This document shows positions 49,688-60,800 of a stretch of 64,000 nucleotides of DNA, one piece after another. Each line of letters opens with the position of its first letter. The first letter of the stretch is position 1. The stretch is from Pseudomonas sp. St316 (GTDB lineage Bacteria > Pseudomonadota > Gammaproteobacteria > Pseudomonadales > Pseudomonadaceae), in the NCBI RefSeq assembly GCF_018325905.1, contig NZ_AP021901.1:806001-870000 (forward strand). Reading direction: 5' to 3'. The position numbers and the translations under genes are program-made. Below the pieces are notes generated by a model that did no database searches, was not told where the DNA came from, and worked only from the letters and a program-made list of their open reading frames with translations.

Positions 49688-49891
49688 CGTCCCGGATTCG
49701 ATCAGGCCGATTACCACGCTCTTGATGACGAACGCGGCCACGCCAAGTCCCAGCACGAAAAACAGGATGAACGAGCCAAAACGTCCGGCCTTGGACTTCT
49801 TCGCCAGGTCCCAGACGATGAAACCCATGAAAATGATCAGGAGGCTGACCAGGCCGGTCATCATCCACTCTTCGAAAACAGCAGGATCCAT
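49682..49891 (-). CDS. DUF2788 family small membrane protein
   Basis: A 69-aa protein with two hydrophobic segments ([20 protein letters not shown] and [20 protein letters not shown]) separated by a basic KKSKAGR loop, so likely a two-helix inner membrane protein. The DUF2788 family has no known function. The same small gene follows the pseudouridine synthase in P. aeruginosa. Its 3' end overlaps rluE tail to tail. Confidence 0.88.
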   Translation of the reverse strand: MDPAVFEEWMMTGLVSLLIIFMGFIVWDLAKKSKAGRFGSFILFFVLGLGVAAFVIKSVVIGLIESGTL

Positions 49892-50236
49892 CAGGACACT
49901 CCGGCGTGGGCGGGGTTGAAAAGGCGCGGCGAGTATAAGGCATGAGACGCGGGCGCGGCATTGACCTGCGGCGGTGTGTCGCAGCTATTCATCGGCTGGG
50001 CTGGCGCCATCGCGAGCAGGCTCGCTCCCACAATTGCTTTGGTTAATCGCAAAAAACCGAGTTCACTACAAAATCCTTGTGGGAGCGAGCCTGCTCGCGA
50101 AGGCGTCAGCACATTCAGCATCTTTATTGACTGATACACCGCTTTCGCGAGCAGGCTCCCCACATTGAACTCTGGTAATCACAAATCCGAGTTCACACCC
50201 AATCCTGTGGGAGCGAGCTTGCTCGCGATGGGGGCT
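49892..50236. other. REP-rich gap between DUF2788 and Lrp genes
   Basis: A 345-base stretch without a gene, most of it filled by four REP copies at about 50004-50231. I see nothing else in it. Confidence 0.6.
50004..50231. repeat. Cluster of four REP copies in two tandem units
   Basis: Copies at about 50007-50032 (inverted), 50077-50102 (forward), 50140-50163 (inverted, left edge truncated to GCGAGCAGGCTCCCCACA) and 50205-50230 (forward). Two of them are preceded by the same spacer motif (CCGAGTTCAC), so the cluster arose by tandem duplication. The core is GCGAGCAGGCTCGC in part, a variant of the main family. Confidence 0.88.
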
Positions 50237-50716
50237 TCAGCTACGCAGATGAGTCAACGGCAGTTCGGTGCTGTTAAGTACCTGGTTCAGCACAAAGCTC
50301 GAACGCACGCTGGTGACGCCATCGATCCGGGTCAGGTGCCCCAGCAGTAGCTTCTGGTAATGGTCCATGTCCGGCACCACGACCTTGAGCTGATAGTCCG
50401 CGTCCATGCCGGTCACCAGGCTGCATTCCAGTACTTGCGGCAGGTTACGGATGGCGGCTTCGAAGTTCTCGAAACGCTCGGGGGTGTGGCGGTCCATGCC
50501 GATCAGCACATAAGCCGTCAGGCTCAGGCCCAGCAGCTTGCGGTCGAGCAGGGCGACCTGGCGGGTGATGTAGCCGTCATCCTCCAACTGCTTGACCCGT
50601 CGCGAACAGGGGGAGGGCGACAGGCCGATGCGTTCGGCCAGTTCCTGGTTGGAGATGCGCGCGTCGCGCTGCAATTCCGCCAGAATGCTCAGGTCGTAAC
50701 GGTCGAGTTTGCTCAT
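50237..50716 (-). CDS. Lrp/AsnC family transcriptional regulator
   Basis: The 159-aa protein has an N-terminal helix-turn-helix (ILAELQRDARISNQELAERI then SPSPCSRRVKQLEDDG) and a C-terminal RAM/ACT domain (ECSLVTGMDADYQLKVVVPD). Such regulators bind an amino acid and control its transport or breakdown. It corresponds in position to PA3965. The target is unknown; the divergent side, where a regulated gene is often found, here holds only the candidate small RNA at 50820-51030. Confidence 0.93.
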   Translation of the reverse strand: MSKLDRYDLSILAELQRDARISNQELAERIGLSPSPCSRRVKQLEDDGYITRQVALLDRKLLGLSLTAYVLIGMDRHTPERFENFEAAIRNLPQVLECSLVTGMDADYQLKVVVPDMDHYQKLLLGHLTRIDGVTSVRSSFVLNQVLNSTELPLTHLRS

Positions 50717-50819
50717 CGGTCGGGCCTTTATCTTGATAATTGCGGAGGATTATCTATCCGGGGTTAAAAATTGCGCAAGTGATGTTTATTTCCGCAATCT
50801 TCGCAATCATCCGTCGGCA

Positions 50820-51030
50820 CCCCAGGATTATGCTTACCACCAAGATCACTGCTCGGACAAACAGTCCAGTGCAGCCCGCCCAATCAGGCCGGCTGCGGTC
50901 GCAGTACCCACCGGTACTGGCAGGCCCCCGAGCTGCACACTGTCCAGAAGACGGCGTGAGGTGAGCCGACGTCATAAGCGTCGCGCACGGACGAAATTCT
51001 CAAGGGGAGGCCGACGGGTCTCCCTTTTTT
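50820..51030 (+). ncRNA. Candidate structured small RNA with intrinsic terminator
   Basis: A gene-free stretch on the plus strand folds into successive hairpins: GGAC/GTCC around AAACA (50855-50867), AGTACC-CACC-GGTACT (50903-50918), CGACG-TCATAAG-CGTCG (50967-50983) within an outer GTCC/GGAC pair (50942-50945 with 50989-50992), and an 8-bp terminator stem with six Ts. No gene on this strand lies upstream within reach, so the terminator must serve its own transcript. The 5' end is a guess. It could instead be the remains of a lost gene's end. Confidence 0.4.
51005..51030 (+). terminator. Strong intrinsic terminator
   Basis: GGGAGGCC and GGTCTCCC pair over eight bases (one G-U) around GACG, followed by TTTTTT. 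It faces the end of the reverse-strand lipoprotein gene; read from that strand it lacks a T tract. Confidence 0.75.
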
Positions 51031-51053
51031 ATTGGGCGCAGATTCTGCTTTGG

Positions 51054-51860
51054 CTAGGGCGCGTCATATCCGCAAGAACGCAGGCGTTGGCGGGTCAGGC
51101 GTTTGTCCGGGTAGTCGGCGCCCCAGTTCAGGTGCTGGTCATAGCGGGATTTGACGTGGGCGCAGGCAGCCTTGATTTTTGCGTCAGCCTCGGCCAGGGC
51201 GGTATCGGACAGGCGATTGATTTTCAGACTTTGGAAAAAAGGCAGGATAAACGCCTGATCCAGGTCGTAGCCTTTGCTGCCTTCGGGCAAGCGTTGGCCG
51301 GCGCTGACCGAGAATGGCTGTTTCAAGCCGCTCTGGTTTTCCCAGCACCAGTAGGTGACATCTTCTTCCCAGGCATTCGTCGGGCTATGCCATATGTCAT
51401 AGAAACGCAAGCATTGCATGCCTTGCCGCGTGACCCAATCGATTCCTTCGGGGCGTGCCTTGCTTGGGGTGAGGTCCATCAGGGCGAGTTTGTTTTGCAG
51501 GAACTGCTCGGGAGAATAGAGCGTCCCTTCGTCCTTGCCGTCAAGCAGGCTTTCGACGGTTATCCAGCGCGATGAGGCCAGCACGACGAGGTCATCGGAG
51601 CGAAAGCCGCCGGCAGCACTCGCCGACTGAATGTCGCGCACCTTGTCATAGTTGAAGCCGCTTTTGATCGTCCCGCACGGCGTGTGCCGCAATGGCCCAG
51701 GCAGGTCGTAGGAGAAGCGTGGGCTCAGGGTCACCCGCTGTTCCCCCACTTCACACAGCATTCGGCTGAGCCGCTTATCATCGTCATGCACCAGCGGCGC
51801 GGGCGCGCAGCCCCACAGGGCCACAGGCAGCAGCATCAGGGCAACGCGCCCAGGCCTCAA
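51054..51860 (-). CDS. Lipoprotein of unknown family behind TpsA, candidate immunity protein
   Basis: The 268-aa protein has a signal peptide with Arg residues and lipobox LWGC (Cys18), so it should be lipid-anchored in the envelope. I do not recognise the rest. It has six more Cys residues, among them HTPCG, MQCLRFYDIW and TYWCWENQ, and a C-terminal KAACAHVKSRYDQH. The TTG start overlaps the tpsA stop (TTGA); an internal ATG nine codons later would give too short a signal peptide. Its place behind a toxin-like TpsA, as in cdiBAI, suggests immunity or a helper function. This is inference. Confidence 0.75.
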   Translation of the reverse strand: MRPGRVALMLLPVALWGCAPAPLVHDDDKRLSRMLCEVGEQRVTLSPRFSYDLPGPLRHTPCGTIKSGFNYDKVRDIQSASAAGGFRSDDLVVLASSRWITVESLLDGKDEGTLYSPEQFLQNKLALMDLTPSKARPEGIDWVTRQGMQCLRFYDIWHSPTNAWEEDVTYWCWENQSGLKQPFSVSAGQRLPEGSKGYDLDQAFILPFFQSLKINRLSDTALAEADAKIKAACAHVKSRYDQHLNWGADYPDKRLTRQRLRSCGYDAP

Positions 51861-54800
51861 AGCGAGGCGCCGAAGGAGTTACCGTTCTTGTCGATGAAAG
51901 TGGGCACGATGTAAGTCTTTTTCGTCGTCCCGTCTTTGTCGGTAGTCGTGCCGTTTTTGAAATCTTGTTGCACTTGGTTAGTGCCTGTTTGGCACATGGA
52001 TTTCACCTGGCACAAATAGTTGGAGTGCGGGCTCTCCTTACCCAGGAGGCCAGGGATTGTGAATATAGCCCCCAAGTACCGGGTGATCGGGTCGTTGGAG
52101 TTAAGGGCATTGTTGCCCAAAAAGTCGGACACGGTGTCTGTCTTGGGCAACATGCCAAAGAACACTTGGCTGTCCGGGCGGTTGACCTGGAAAACTGCGT
52201 TGTTGCCGTCGGTATTGAAGCCCGCCTCTTGGGCGGCGTCAAAGAAGTGTTGCGCGAACACTGGCGCGCCAGACAGTTGAATGCCGCCTGCACTGTTGCC
52301 AAATTGCAGACCATCAAGCCCTCGATAGGTGAGCAACGCGCCCTGGCTGTGGCCCACCAAGTCCAGCTTGAACCCCTGGTCAATACCCGCCTGGTAGAAC
52401 TCACTTATCTGTTGCGCGTTACCGGATCGTTTGACGCTACCCAAGGCCACGTCCCATAGGGACTCCACCAGGTCACCCAGGAGGCCGTGCTCCGGGTTGT
52501 AGCCTTGCATGAAGCTGTCCTTGCCGCCTTGCATGCTGCCATTCACCGCTGCATCTTGCAGCGAGTTCTGGATGCCGTTGATGGCAATCACCCCCTGGGC
52601 GTCAGGACGCACAATCAAGTCGAAGTCGACCTTATCCACCAGCGGTTTGCCGGTTTTCGGGTCCATGATGACCCTGCCCTCGGAGTCTTTCTTGTAATCC
52701 ACTGTAGTGCGGTAAAAACTCATATCACCGCTGAGCAGCACCGGCAGTTGCGTCGCTGCGCCGCCGTGGCTGATCACGCCCGGCATCAGGCCCAGGGTCC
52801 CGTACGAGGTTTTATCCAAAGCGGCTTGCAGCACGCCCGGAATCCACGCCAATGGCGCCAGGCCCGGATTTTCCTCCAGCGCTTTTTCGGTGAGGCCGGT
52901 CATGTCGCCGTAGGGCTTGAACAGATCGGAACTGTTCTTGCCATAGTTCTGCAGCCCTTTTTTCCACCGATCCAAGGTTTGCGACGGGTTGGCCACCGAG
53001 TTCAGCGACGATTCGCTCACATAGAGTTCGGTACGCTTTTCCTTGTCCCGGGTGATGTCGTAGGCCTTGGACGGATCGCGGTTGAGGCCGCCGGTGGAGG
53101 TTTGCCCGGTAACCGCATCGTTGCGCACGATGATGTTGCCCGCGCCGACGGTGGCGCGCACGTCTTGCTCGCGCTCCTTGCGGTAATCGTAGCCGCTCAC
53201 GCTCCAACCATTGAAACCTTCCTTGGGTGCACCGCTCAGGCTCTTGTCGCCAGTGAAGGCCACATCCTTGCCGCCGGTGGTCTTGGCGCCGTTACCCGCG
53301 TCCGCGCCCCAGCCAAAGGCACCGCCAACGTTGACGTAGTAGCTGTGCTCCTTGTCTACGCCATTGATGTCACGGAAGCCCAGGGTGTTGGTGTCGAGCT
53401 TGAGCTTGCCGTTGTCGGCGGCGATCAGCGCACCGTCGATCTGGGTGTGTTTCTCGGTGCGGATATCCACGCCGTTTTTACCGGTGATGCTGGTTTGCTG
53501 TTCAACCCAATTGGTCTTGCCGGTGGTCTTGCCCACCCCCACTGAACCGCTGACGCCACCGCCGCCGGCCAGGCCGATGCTGACGGTAACGCTGGCATCG
53601 AACTGTTTGCCGCTGACTTTGCCGGTGTCTGGCACCGACGATACCAGCAGGTCGCCGCCCACGCGGCCAACCACTTCTTCGGCGCGCAGGTTGGCGCCAG
53701 CGATGGTGGTGTCGTTACCGCTGTTGAAGCGCAGTTGGTTACCTGCGTACAGGTAGGCGGTCTGCTGTTTTTCGGTTTCCCGCTCCAGCTTGCCCTTGCC
53801 CATGTCGACACTGGCGTAGACCGCGATGAAGTCCTTGCCACCCAGTGCAATACCGACCTCGCCACCACCGCTACGACGGCTGGATTCGCTGTTGGAGTCG
53901 TTCTGAGCGGCACGGATGGTCAGGTCCTTGCCAGCACGCAAATCGATATCGTGACCGGCAATCACCTGGGTGCCGATCATGGTCAGGTTCTCGCTGGCCT
54001 CGATGTTGGTGTCACGCCCGGAGAGCAGTACGCTCGGATTGTTGGTGCCCTGGGTCATTTCTTCGCTGGCCACGCCGTTGCTGCCGCCGATCCCGGCGCG
54101 GGCACTGCCGCCACCACTCTGGCCGTTGATACCGCCCTGGCTGCGAGTGGTCTGGCTCTCCTCGTTGATCTGGCCACGGGCCACGTCGAGGTTGACGTTC
54201 TTGCCCACCAGGGTGATGTCGCGCCCGGCCTCGAACTGACTGCCGCGCACATTGAGGTTGTTGCCAGCCACGGCGTTGATGTCACGCCCGGCGCTCAAAG
54301 TGGACGGGACATTGTCACGAATTTCCGAGCGCGAGCTGGTGCCCTGACTGGCCGAGCCGAAATGGGTCGCGCTGGTGGGCCCGGAGGTGAAGGTATTGAT
54401 GGCATCCACGGTGCTGAGCACGCTGGAGGCTTTGCTGACGTTATCTTCGCCTTTGCCGGTGCCGCTGATGGCGTCCTTGGTATTGCCATAGTTGTGGCTG
54501 ATATTGGCGGTCAGGCCGTTGCGGTCGCGGGTCTTGCTGCGTTCCTGGATGAAGGTTTCATCGGCGGCATCGACATTGAGGTCGCGCGTGGCCTGGAGGT
54601 TGATATCGCGTCCGGCGTCGAGACCCGCGCCTTCGAGGGTCAGGTCGCGTCCGGCCTGGACGGTCATGTCCTGGCCGGCCACCAGTTGGCTGCCGGCAGC
54701 GGTCTGCTGGGCGTCGCGGGACTTTTGCTTGGTCGCTTCGCGCCCGGCAAACGCAGTGAAACCGTTGCTATCGCTTTCCAGGGAGAGGCCGGCCTGCTTC

Positions 54801-57800
54801 GTGGATTTCCAGTTGCTCTGGTCCTGGCTGTTGCTACCGGCCAACACGTTGACGTCGCGCCCAGCCCCCACTTGCAGGTTACGCCCTGCCTCGGCGGTGC
54901 TGCCGATCATGTTCACGTCACGGATGCTTTGCAGGGTGACATCACGGCCGGCGTTGACCTGGCTGCCGACGCTTTGGGTTTGCAGGTTTTCTTGTCCGGA
55001 CTTCTTCGCCGAGGCGATGGAAATGAAATTGCCGGAGGTGCTGAAGCCCACCTTGCTTTTGTACTTCTCGCTCTGGCTGGTGGACTCGTTGGCGGCGTCC
55101 ATCAGGTTGACGTCGCCGTTCTTGTCGATCATCCCGGCGCGCAATTGCGCATCGCGCTTGGCATCGATACGGCTGGCGGACAGGTTGACGTTACCGCCAG
55201 CGACCACCACGACATCGTTCCCGGCGTCCAGCTCGCTGCCCACTTGGGTGATGCTGCTGGAACTGCGGCTATTACCGCTTTTGCTCAGGCCGAAGCTGCC
55301 TTTTTTCTTCATGCTGTAGCTGCTGTCGGTCTGCTCTTGCGCCGACATCAGGTTCACGTCGCCAGCACCACCCACCAGCAAGTCGTTGCCGGCCTTGAGC
55401 TGGCTGCCGATCACGCTCACGTCGTGGCCGCCATTGAGGCCGATGCGTCCGTCCTTGTCCTGGGTGACGTTGACGGTCAGGTCGTGTCCGGCCTCGATCT
55501 GCGAAGCCACGTTGCTGGTCGCCGAGTCCGCGCTCTGGGTGGTTTTGCTTTTGCCCCAGGAACCTTTTTTCTTCTGGTAGAAGGTCGAGGACTGTTCGTC
55601 CTGGGCCGAGACAATGGCCATGTCATTGGCTGCATTGAGGGCCAGGTCATGACCGGCCTTGACCTGGCTCGCCACGACCGCCATGTCGCGTCCGGCGTTC
55701 ACTTTCAGGTCGCCACCAGTGGTCACGCTGGAACCGAGGGTCTTGACCGTGTCGTTGGTCACCAGGCCACGGCGGATCGCATTCTGGGTGAAGGTGTGAT
55801 CCTGCACCGCGAGCAATTCCACGTCACGCCCGGCATTGAGCGTGGCATTGCCGTCGCTGTTGATCTGGCCTTTGTTGGTCAGGTCACGCCCGGCGTTGAC
55901 ATTCAATTGCTGGCGGGCGCTGATCAGGCTGCCTTGATCCAGGTTGGTCCGCGAGCCGGAGCCGTAGAGCACTTCCATGGCGGCGCGCTCGTTGACGATG
56001 TCGCCTTTGACGGCGCTAAGGTCGACCTGATTGCCACGTACTTCGCCGCCCAGGGCGTTGCGAATACTGTTCTGGGCCATCAGGCTCACACGCTCGCTGG
56101 CTTGCGTCAGACCGCCCTGATAGAGATTGTTCCCTGCCTCTGCCACCAGGTTGCTGCTGGCCCGCAGGGTGCCGACGTTGGTCAGGTCGTTGCCGGCCAT
56201 CAGGTTAATATCCCGGGCCTGCACCAGGCTGCCGCCGCGCAGGTTGCGCGACTCGGCCTGGGCCAGGTAGAGCACCGGAACCAGGACTTGCTGGCCCTGC
56301 ACCTGGCGGCTTTCCATCCAGACAATGTCGTGGGTCAACGCCGCCACTTGCTGGGCGCTCAGGGCTACGCCGACGCTCAGTTGCAACGAGGCCTTGGAGG
56401 CGATGGCGTTGTCCATCAGGTACTGGTATTGCTCGTAGTCGCTGGTCAGGCTGGCGGCGAGGAAGCGCTGACCGGTCTGAGCCAGCACCGCTTCGCGGAT
56501 CAGGCGGGTTTCGTACAAGCCATCACCCAGGCGACGCCAGCTGCGGTCGTCGTTGTAGCCCAACTGGCCGAGCATGTAGTCGGAACTCATGAACCGCGAG
56601 AGGTTGGTCAGGTTCGGGTTTGTCTCGATCAGGTAGCGGCTGTCCGGATTCTGGCTACGCACGAACAGGCCATAGTCACCTTCCGGCAGTCGATAGGTGG
56701 CGAGCGCTGTGGGGTCGACGGCGGCGAAAGGTACGCCGGCAAAGTCCACCGGTACAAAACTGAGCTGGGTGCTGCCGTCGGCTGTGACGCGCTCGACGCG
56801 TCGTACATCCGCCGCGACCTGGGTGCTGCCGCCGCTGCCCAGGGCATTGACGGTGATGGTCTGGCCGCCGACCAGGCCAACGGTGTTGGTCAGGCTCTGG
56901 CCGGTCAACTGGGCGCTGGCCTGTTGAGTCAAGGTGCCGTTTTCAAGGTTGCCGGTGACGGTGAGGTTCAACTGGCGACCGGACTGCAAGGTCGAAGCGT
57001 AACCCGCCTGGGTGCCGTTGTGTACGACGCTGCTCTGACCAATGAGTGGGTACTGGGTGATCGCCGTCGGAATGGGTTGCTGCTGGTCGGGAGCGCTGCC
57101 GGCATTGGCCGCGTTCCAGGCATTGGCGTTTGATTCCGCCCAACGGAAGTCGTCTTGTTTCACCCCGTGCAGGAAGTAAGTGGTGCTTTCGACACGCTGG
57201 TCGAGGGTTGCCCCTCGGTTATAGAAGTTTGTCGCGTTGACGAAGGCGTCGCGGTTGGCGGCGAGCAGGCTTTGTTTGTTTTCCACAGTACCGGCATTGA
57301 TCAGCAGGTCACGCCCGGCAATCAGGCGCGCGGCCGGGGAATCCTGGATGACTTTACCCAGGTAGGTGCTGTTGACGATAAATGTCGCGGTGTGGTGCTT
57401 GCCGGAACAGTCGGTACAGTTGATGTCGATGCGGCGGCTGACAAGGGATTCGCCGATTTCGAATGTGTCCTTGGTGTTTTCCAGGCTGGCAACGTTGAGG
57501 CTCATGTCGCCTTCGCTTTCGATGTTCGCCGAACGGTTACTCAGGCTCTGCGCCTGGCCATTGTCCAGGGCGGCGAAGCTCAGGTTGCCCTTGCTGTAGA
57601 TATCGCCGTAGAGGTTGCTCAAGGTGGCGCCGCGCAGGTTCATGTCGGCGCCGCTGTAGATCAGGGTATTGGCTGAGGTGCTGATGCCGTTGCCCGCGAA
57701 GATGTCCAGTTGGCCCATGGCCCCGAGGGTTCCGCGGTTACTGACTTGTGCGGCATGGATGTTGAGATTCTGGCTGGCGATCAGGCGTCCGAGGTTGTCC

Positions 57801-60800
57801 AGGTTGCCGCGCAGGTTGAGGACGGTATCGCCGGCGCTGGCGATGCGTCCGCCATCTTGGGTCAGGTTACCCGCCGAGATGCTGACGGCTTTGGCCGCCG
57901 ACACCAGGCCGTTATTATTCAGGTCGCCGGTGAGTGTCAGGGCCAGGTCACCGTCGCTGAGTACTTCGCCGCTGTTGTTCAGGGTCGTGGCGCTTAGCGC
58001 CAGGCCGCTGGCACTGGCGATGCGGTCGCCGGCCAGCAGGGTGAGGTTGTCGTTGACGGCCACATCCAATGCACCATTGAACTGCAGGCGCCCGGTGCCA
58101 TTGATCGAGCTAATGTCCACATCGGCGCTGCCCAGGCCCGTGATGCTGCCCTGGTTGCCGGTCAGGCTGGCAAGGTCGATCTTGAACAAACCCGCTCCGG
58201 TGTGTTCGACGCTGCCAGCAAGGTTATTCATCGCGCCAGCTTTGAGGTTGAGCGCCTGGCCAGTGACACCGATGGAACCGTTCTGGTTATTCAGGGCGCC
58301 CGTGAGCAGAATCTGGCTCAGGTCGCCGCCAATGGCGCGGATGCGGCCGGTGCTGTTATCCAGGTTGCCGCCGGTCAGCAGCAGGTTACCGCCCGATTCG
58401 ATCAGGCCGGTCTGGTTATAGGTGTTCAGCGCGTTGAGGTTCAGGGTCCTGGCGCTTATTTCACCGCCCGCGCGGTTGTCCAGGATCTGGCCCTGGCTGC
58501 TGAGCAGTCCTTGGGCATAAAGTCGGCCTGCCTGGTTGGTCAGGTTGTCGACCGTCAGTTTCAAATCGCCGACTTGGGCGTTGATGATGCCGGCCTTGTC
58601 AGCCAGTGCGCTGTTGTTCACAGCGGCGGCTTTCACTTCGACACTATCGCCTTGCAACGCTCCAGCCTGATTGTCCAGCGTGCCTTGATCAAGCTGTAGA
58701 TTGGCGTGACCACCGCGTGCCAGCACAAGACCTTCGCTGTTATTGACGGTGGTAGCGGTGACTTTCAAACCTTCGGTACCGGATAGGAGCTGGCCCTTGC
58801 GGTTGTCCACCGCCGTAGCCTGTACGTCCAGGCGTTTGCCGGTGAGGGTGCCGCCCTGATTGTCGAACTGGGTGGCCTGGGTCACGCGAACCGTCGACTC
58901 GCTGCCATCGATCAGGCCCAGGGCGTTGTTCAATACGCCGGAGACCGCCAGCTCAATCGCGCCGGCGGTGGCGATCGCCGAGCCTTGTGCGCTGTTGTCC
59001 AGGTTGGAGACATTGGCCCCGACGCTGCTGCCCAGCAGCACGCCGCCGTGGTTGTCGATGTCGCTGCCATTGATCTGCAAATGGCCGTCGCTCTGCACGC
59101 GCCCCTGGTTGTTGAGCAATTGTCCCCGCGTCACGCCCTGATCCATGAGCGTCAGCTGCGCACCACCGGTCCCGGCCAGCAGCAAGCCGCTGGCGCTGTT
59201 GTCGATGCGCCCCGCACCAACGGTCAGTTGATCGCCCACCACGCGACCGCCGCGGTTATCCAGCAAACCGCTTTGAGTCAACAGCAGATGCTTGCCGACG
59301 ATCACGCCTTGCTGGTTGTTTAACGCAGCAGCGGTGATGTCGAGATCACCGACTTTGGATTGGAGGTGACCGGCGCTGTTGTTCAGTTGTTGGGTCACGA
59401 CCATTGTCAGCTTGCCGGTTTCGGCGCTGAGCACGCCTTGGGCGTTCTGGCTGAGACTGTCCAAGCCGGTGCTGAGCTGTCCGCCGTTGACGTTGCCCTT
59501 GAGGTTGTTCAGGTCACGGGCGGTCAGGGAGGCGCTGCTTGTGCCTTGCAGCAAGCCTTCGGTGTTATCCACGTCCAGGGCGGTGACGGCCAGTTGATCG
59601 GCGCTGATCTTGCCTTGTCGGTTGTTCAGGTTACCTTGGCTGACGAAGGTCAGCTGTTGGCCCACCAGCGTGCCGCCCACATTGTCCAGGCTCCCAGCCT
59701 TGATGTTCAATGCGGAAGCTGCCTGGATCCGGCCGCCCTGATTGGTCAGGTCTTTTGTAACGGTCAATACGTTGTTGCCAAGCTCGGCGCTGATCAAGCC
59801 ATTGGCGCTGTTGTTCAGACGCTCGGCGGTGAGCTTGAGGTGATCGGCGACGAGTTTTCCACCTTGGTTCAAAACCTCGGCGGCGCTGACATCCAATAGG
59901 CTTTGGGCTTGCAGCACGCCGCCGGTGTTGTCGAGTTGGCCGCTGACGTTGAGAATGGACTGGCCGACGCTGGACGCAATCAGGCCGCCTTGGTTGTCCA
60001 GGCGCTCGGCGGTCACTTGCAGTTGATCGGCGATCACTGAGCCACGCAGGTTGGTCAGTCGGTTGGCGTTGAGAGCGAGGTTGCCGCCGGCCAGTTCGAG
60101 GTGGCCGCCGGTGTTGTCCAGGGTGTCGAGATTGAGGATGGCGGATTGGCCGTCGCCGAAGCGGATCAAACCGCCCAGGTTGGCGATCGCCGGCGTCAAC
60201 AGGGACAGCGTATTGATCCCCAATACTCGCGCCGCCGTGCCTTGGTTGACCAGGCGAGCGCTGGTCAGGCCAACGTTGGCGCCTTGGATGATGCCGTTCT
60301 GATTGTCGATCACCTCGCTGGCACCCACCTCAAGGTGACGGCTGGCAACGACGTTACCGGTGTTGCTCAGTTGCCTGGCGGTGATGGCTACGTCACCACG
60401 CTGGTTGCGGGTATTGTCCGGATTCACTCCGGCTTCGACGATGCCGTTGTTGATGACCTTGCCGGCGCTGGTGACGGTGACTTTGTCGCGAGCGGCGATG
60501 CTCTTGCCTACCGTCACATTACCGCTTGTGTTCACGTTGACCTGGGTACCGTAGACCTTGCCTTGCACGTCCAGGCTTTGTCCATTGACGGTGACTGCCT
60601 GGTTGGCGCTGGCGTTGGTCATGCTGACCTTGCCGCCGGCATCGATCTGGATGTCGCCCACGCTGGCTGCCATGTCGCCCGCCAAACGCACGCCCACGCC
60701 CTTTTCGGTGCCCACCAGACGAATCGCCCCGGCGTACATGCCGCCCAGGGCCGAGCTGTCGATGGCCAATTCGGGTTTTTCGCTACCATTCTCGGCGCGT

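Larger units (their letters stand above)
50717..51053. other. Intergenic region between Lrp and the TPS lipoprotein gene
   Basis: A 337-base stretch. It starts with the AT-rich Lrp upstream region (GATGTTTATTTCCGCAATC) and continues with the candidate structured RNA and its terminator. Short open frames here do not look like proteins. Confidence 0.6.

Noticed and set aside
50740..50975. Small open frames on both strands upstream of the Lrp gene
   Set aside because: No ribosome site or recognisable protein; RNA hairpins and a terminator explain the stretch better.
53735..57133. 1132-codon open frame on the plus strand opposite tpsA
   Set aside because: Repetitive Val/Gly/Ala/His sequence that is only the complement of the TpsA repeats; no start context.
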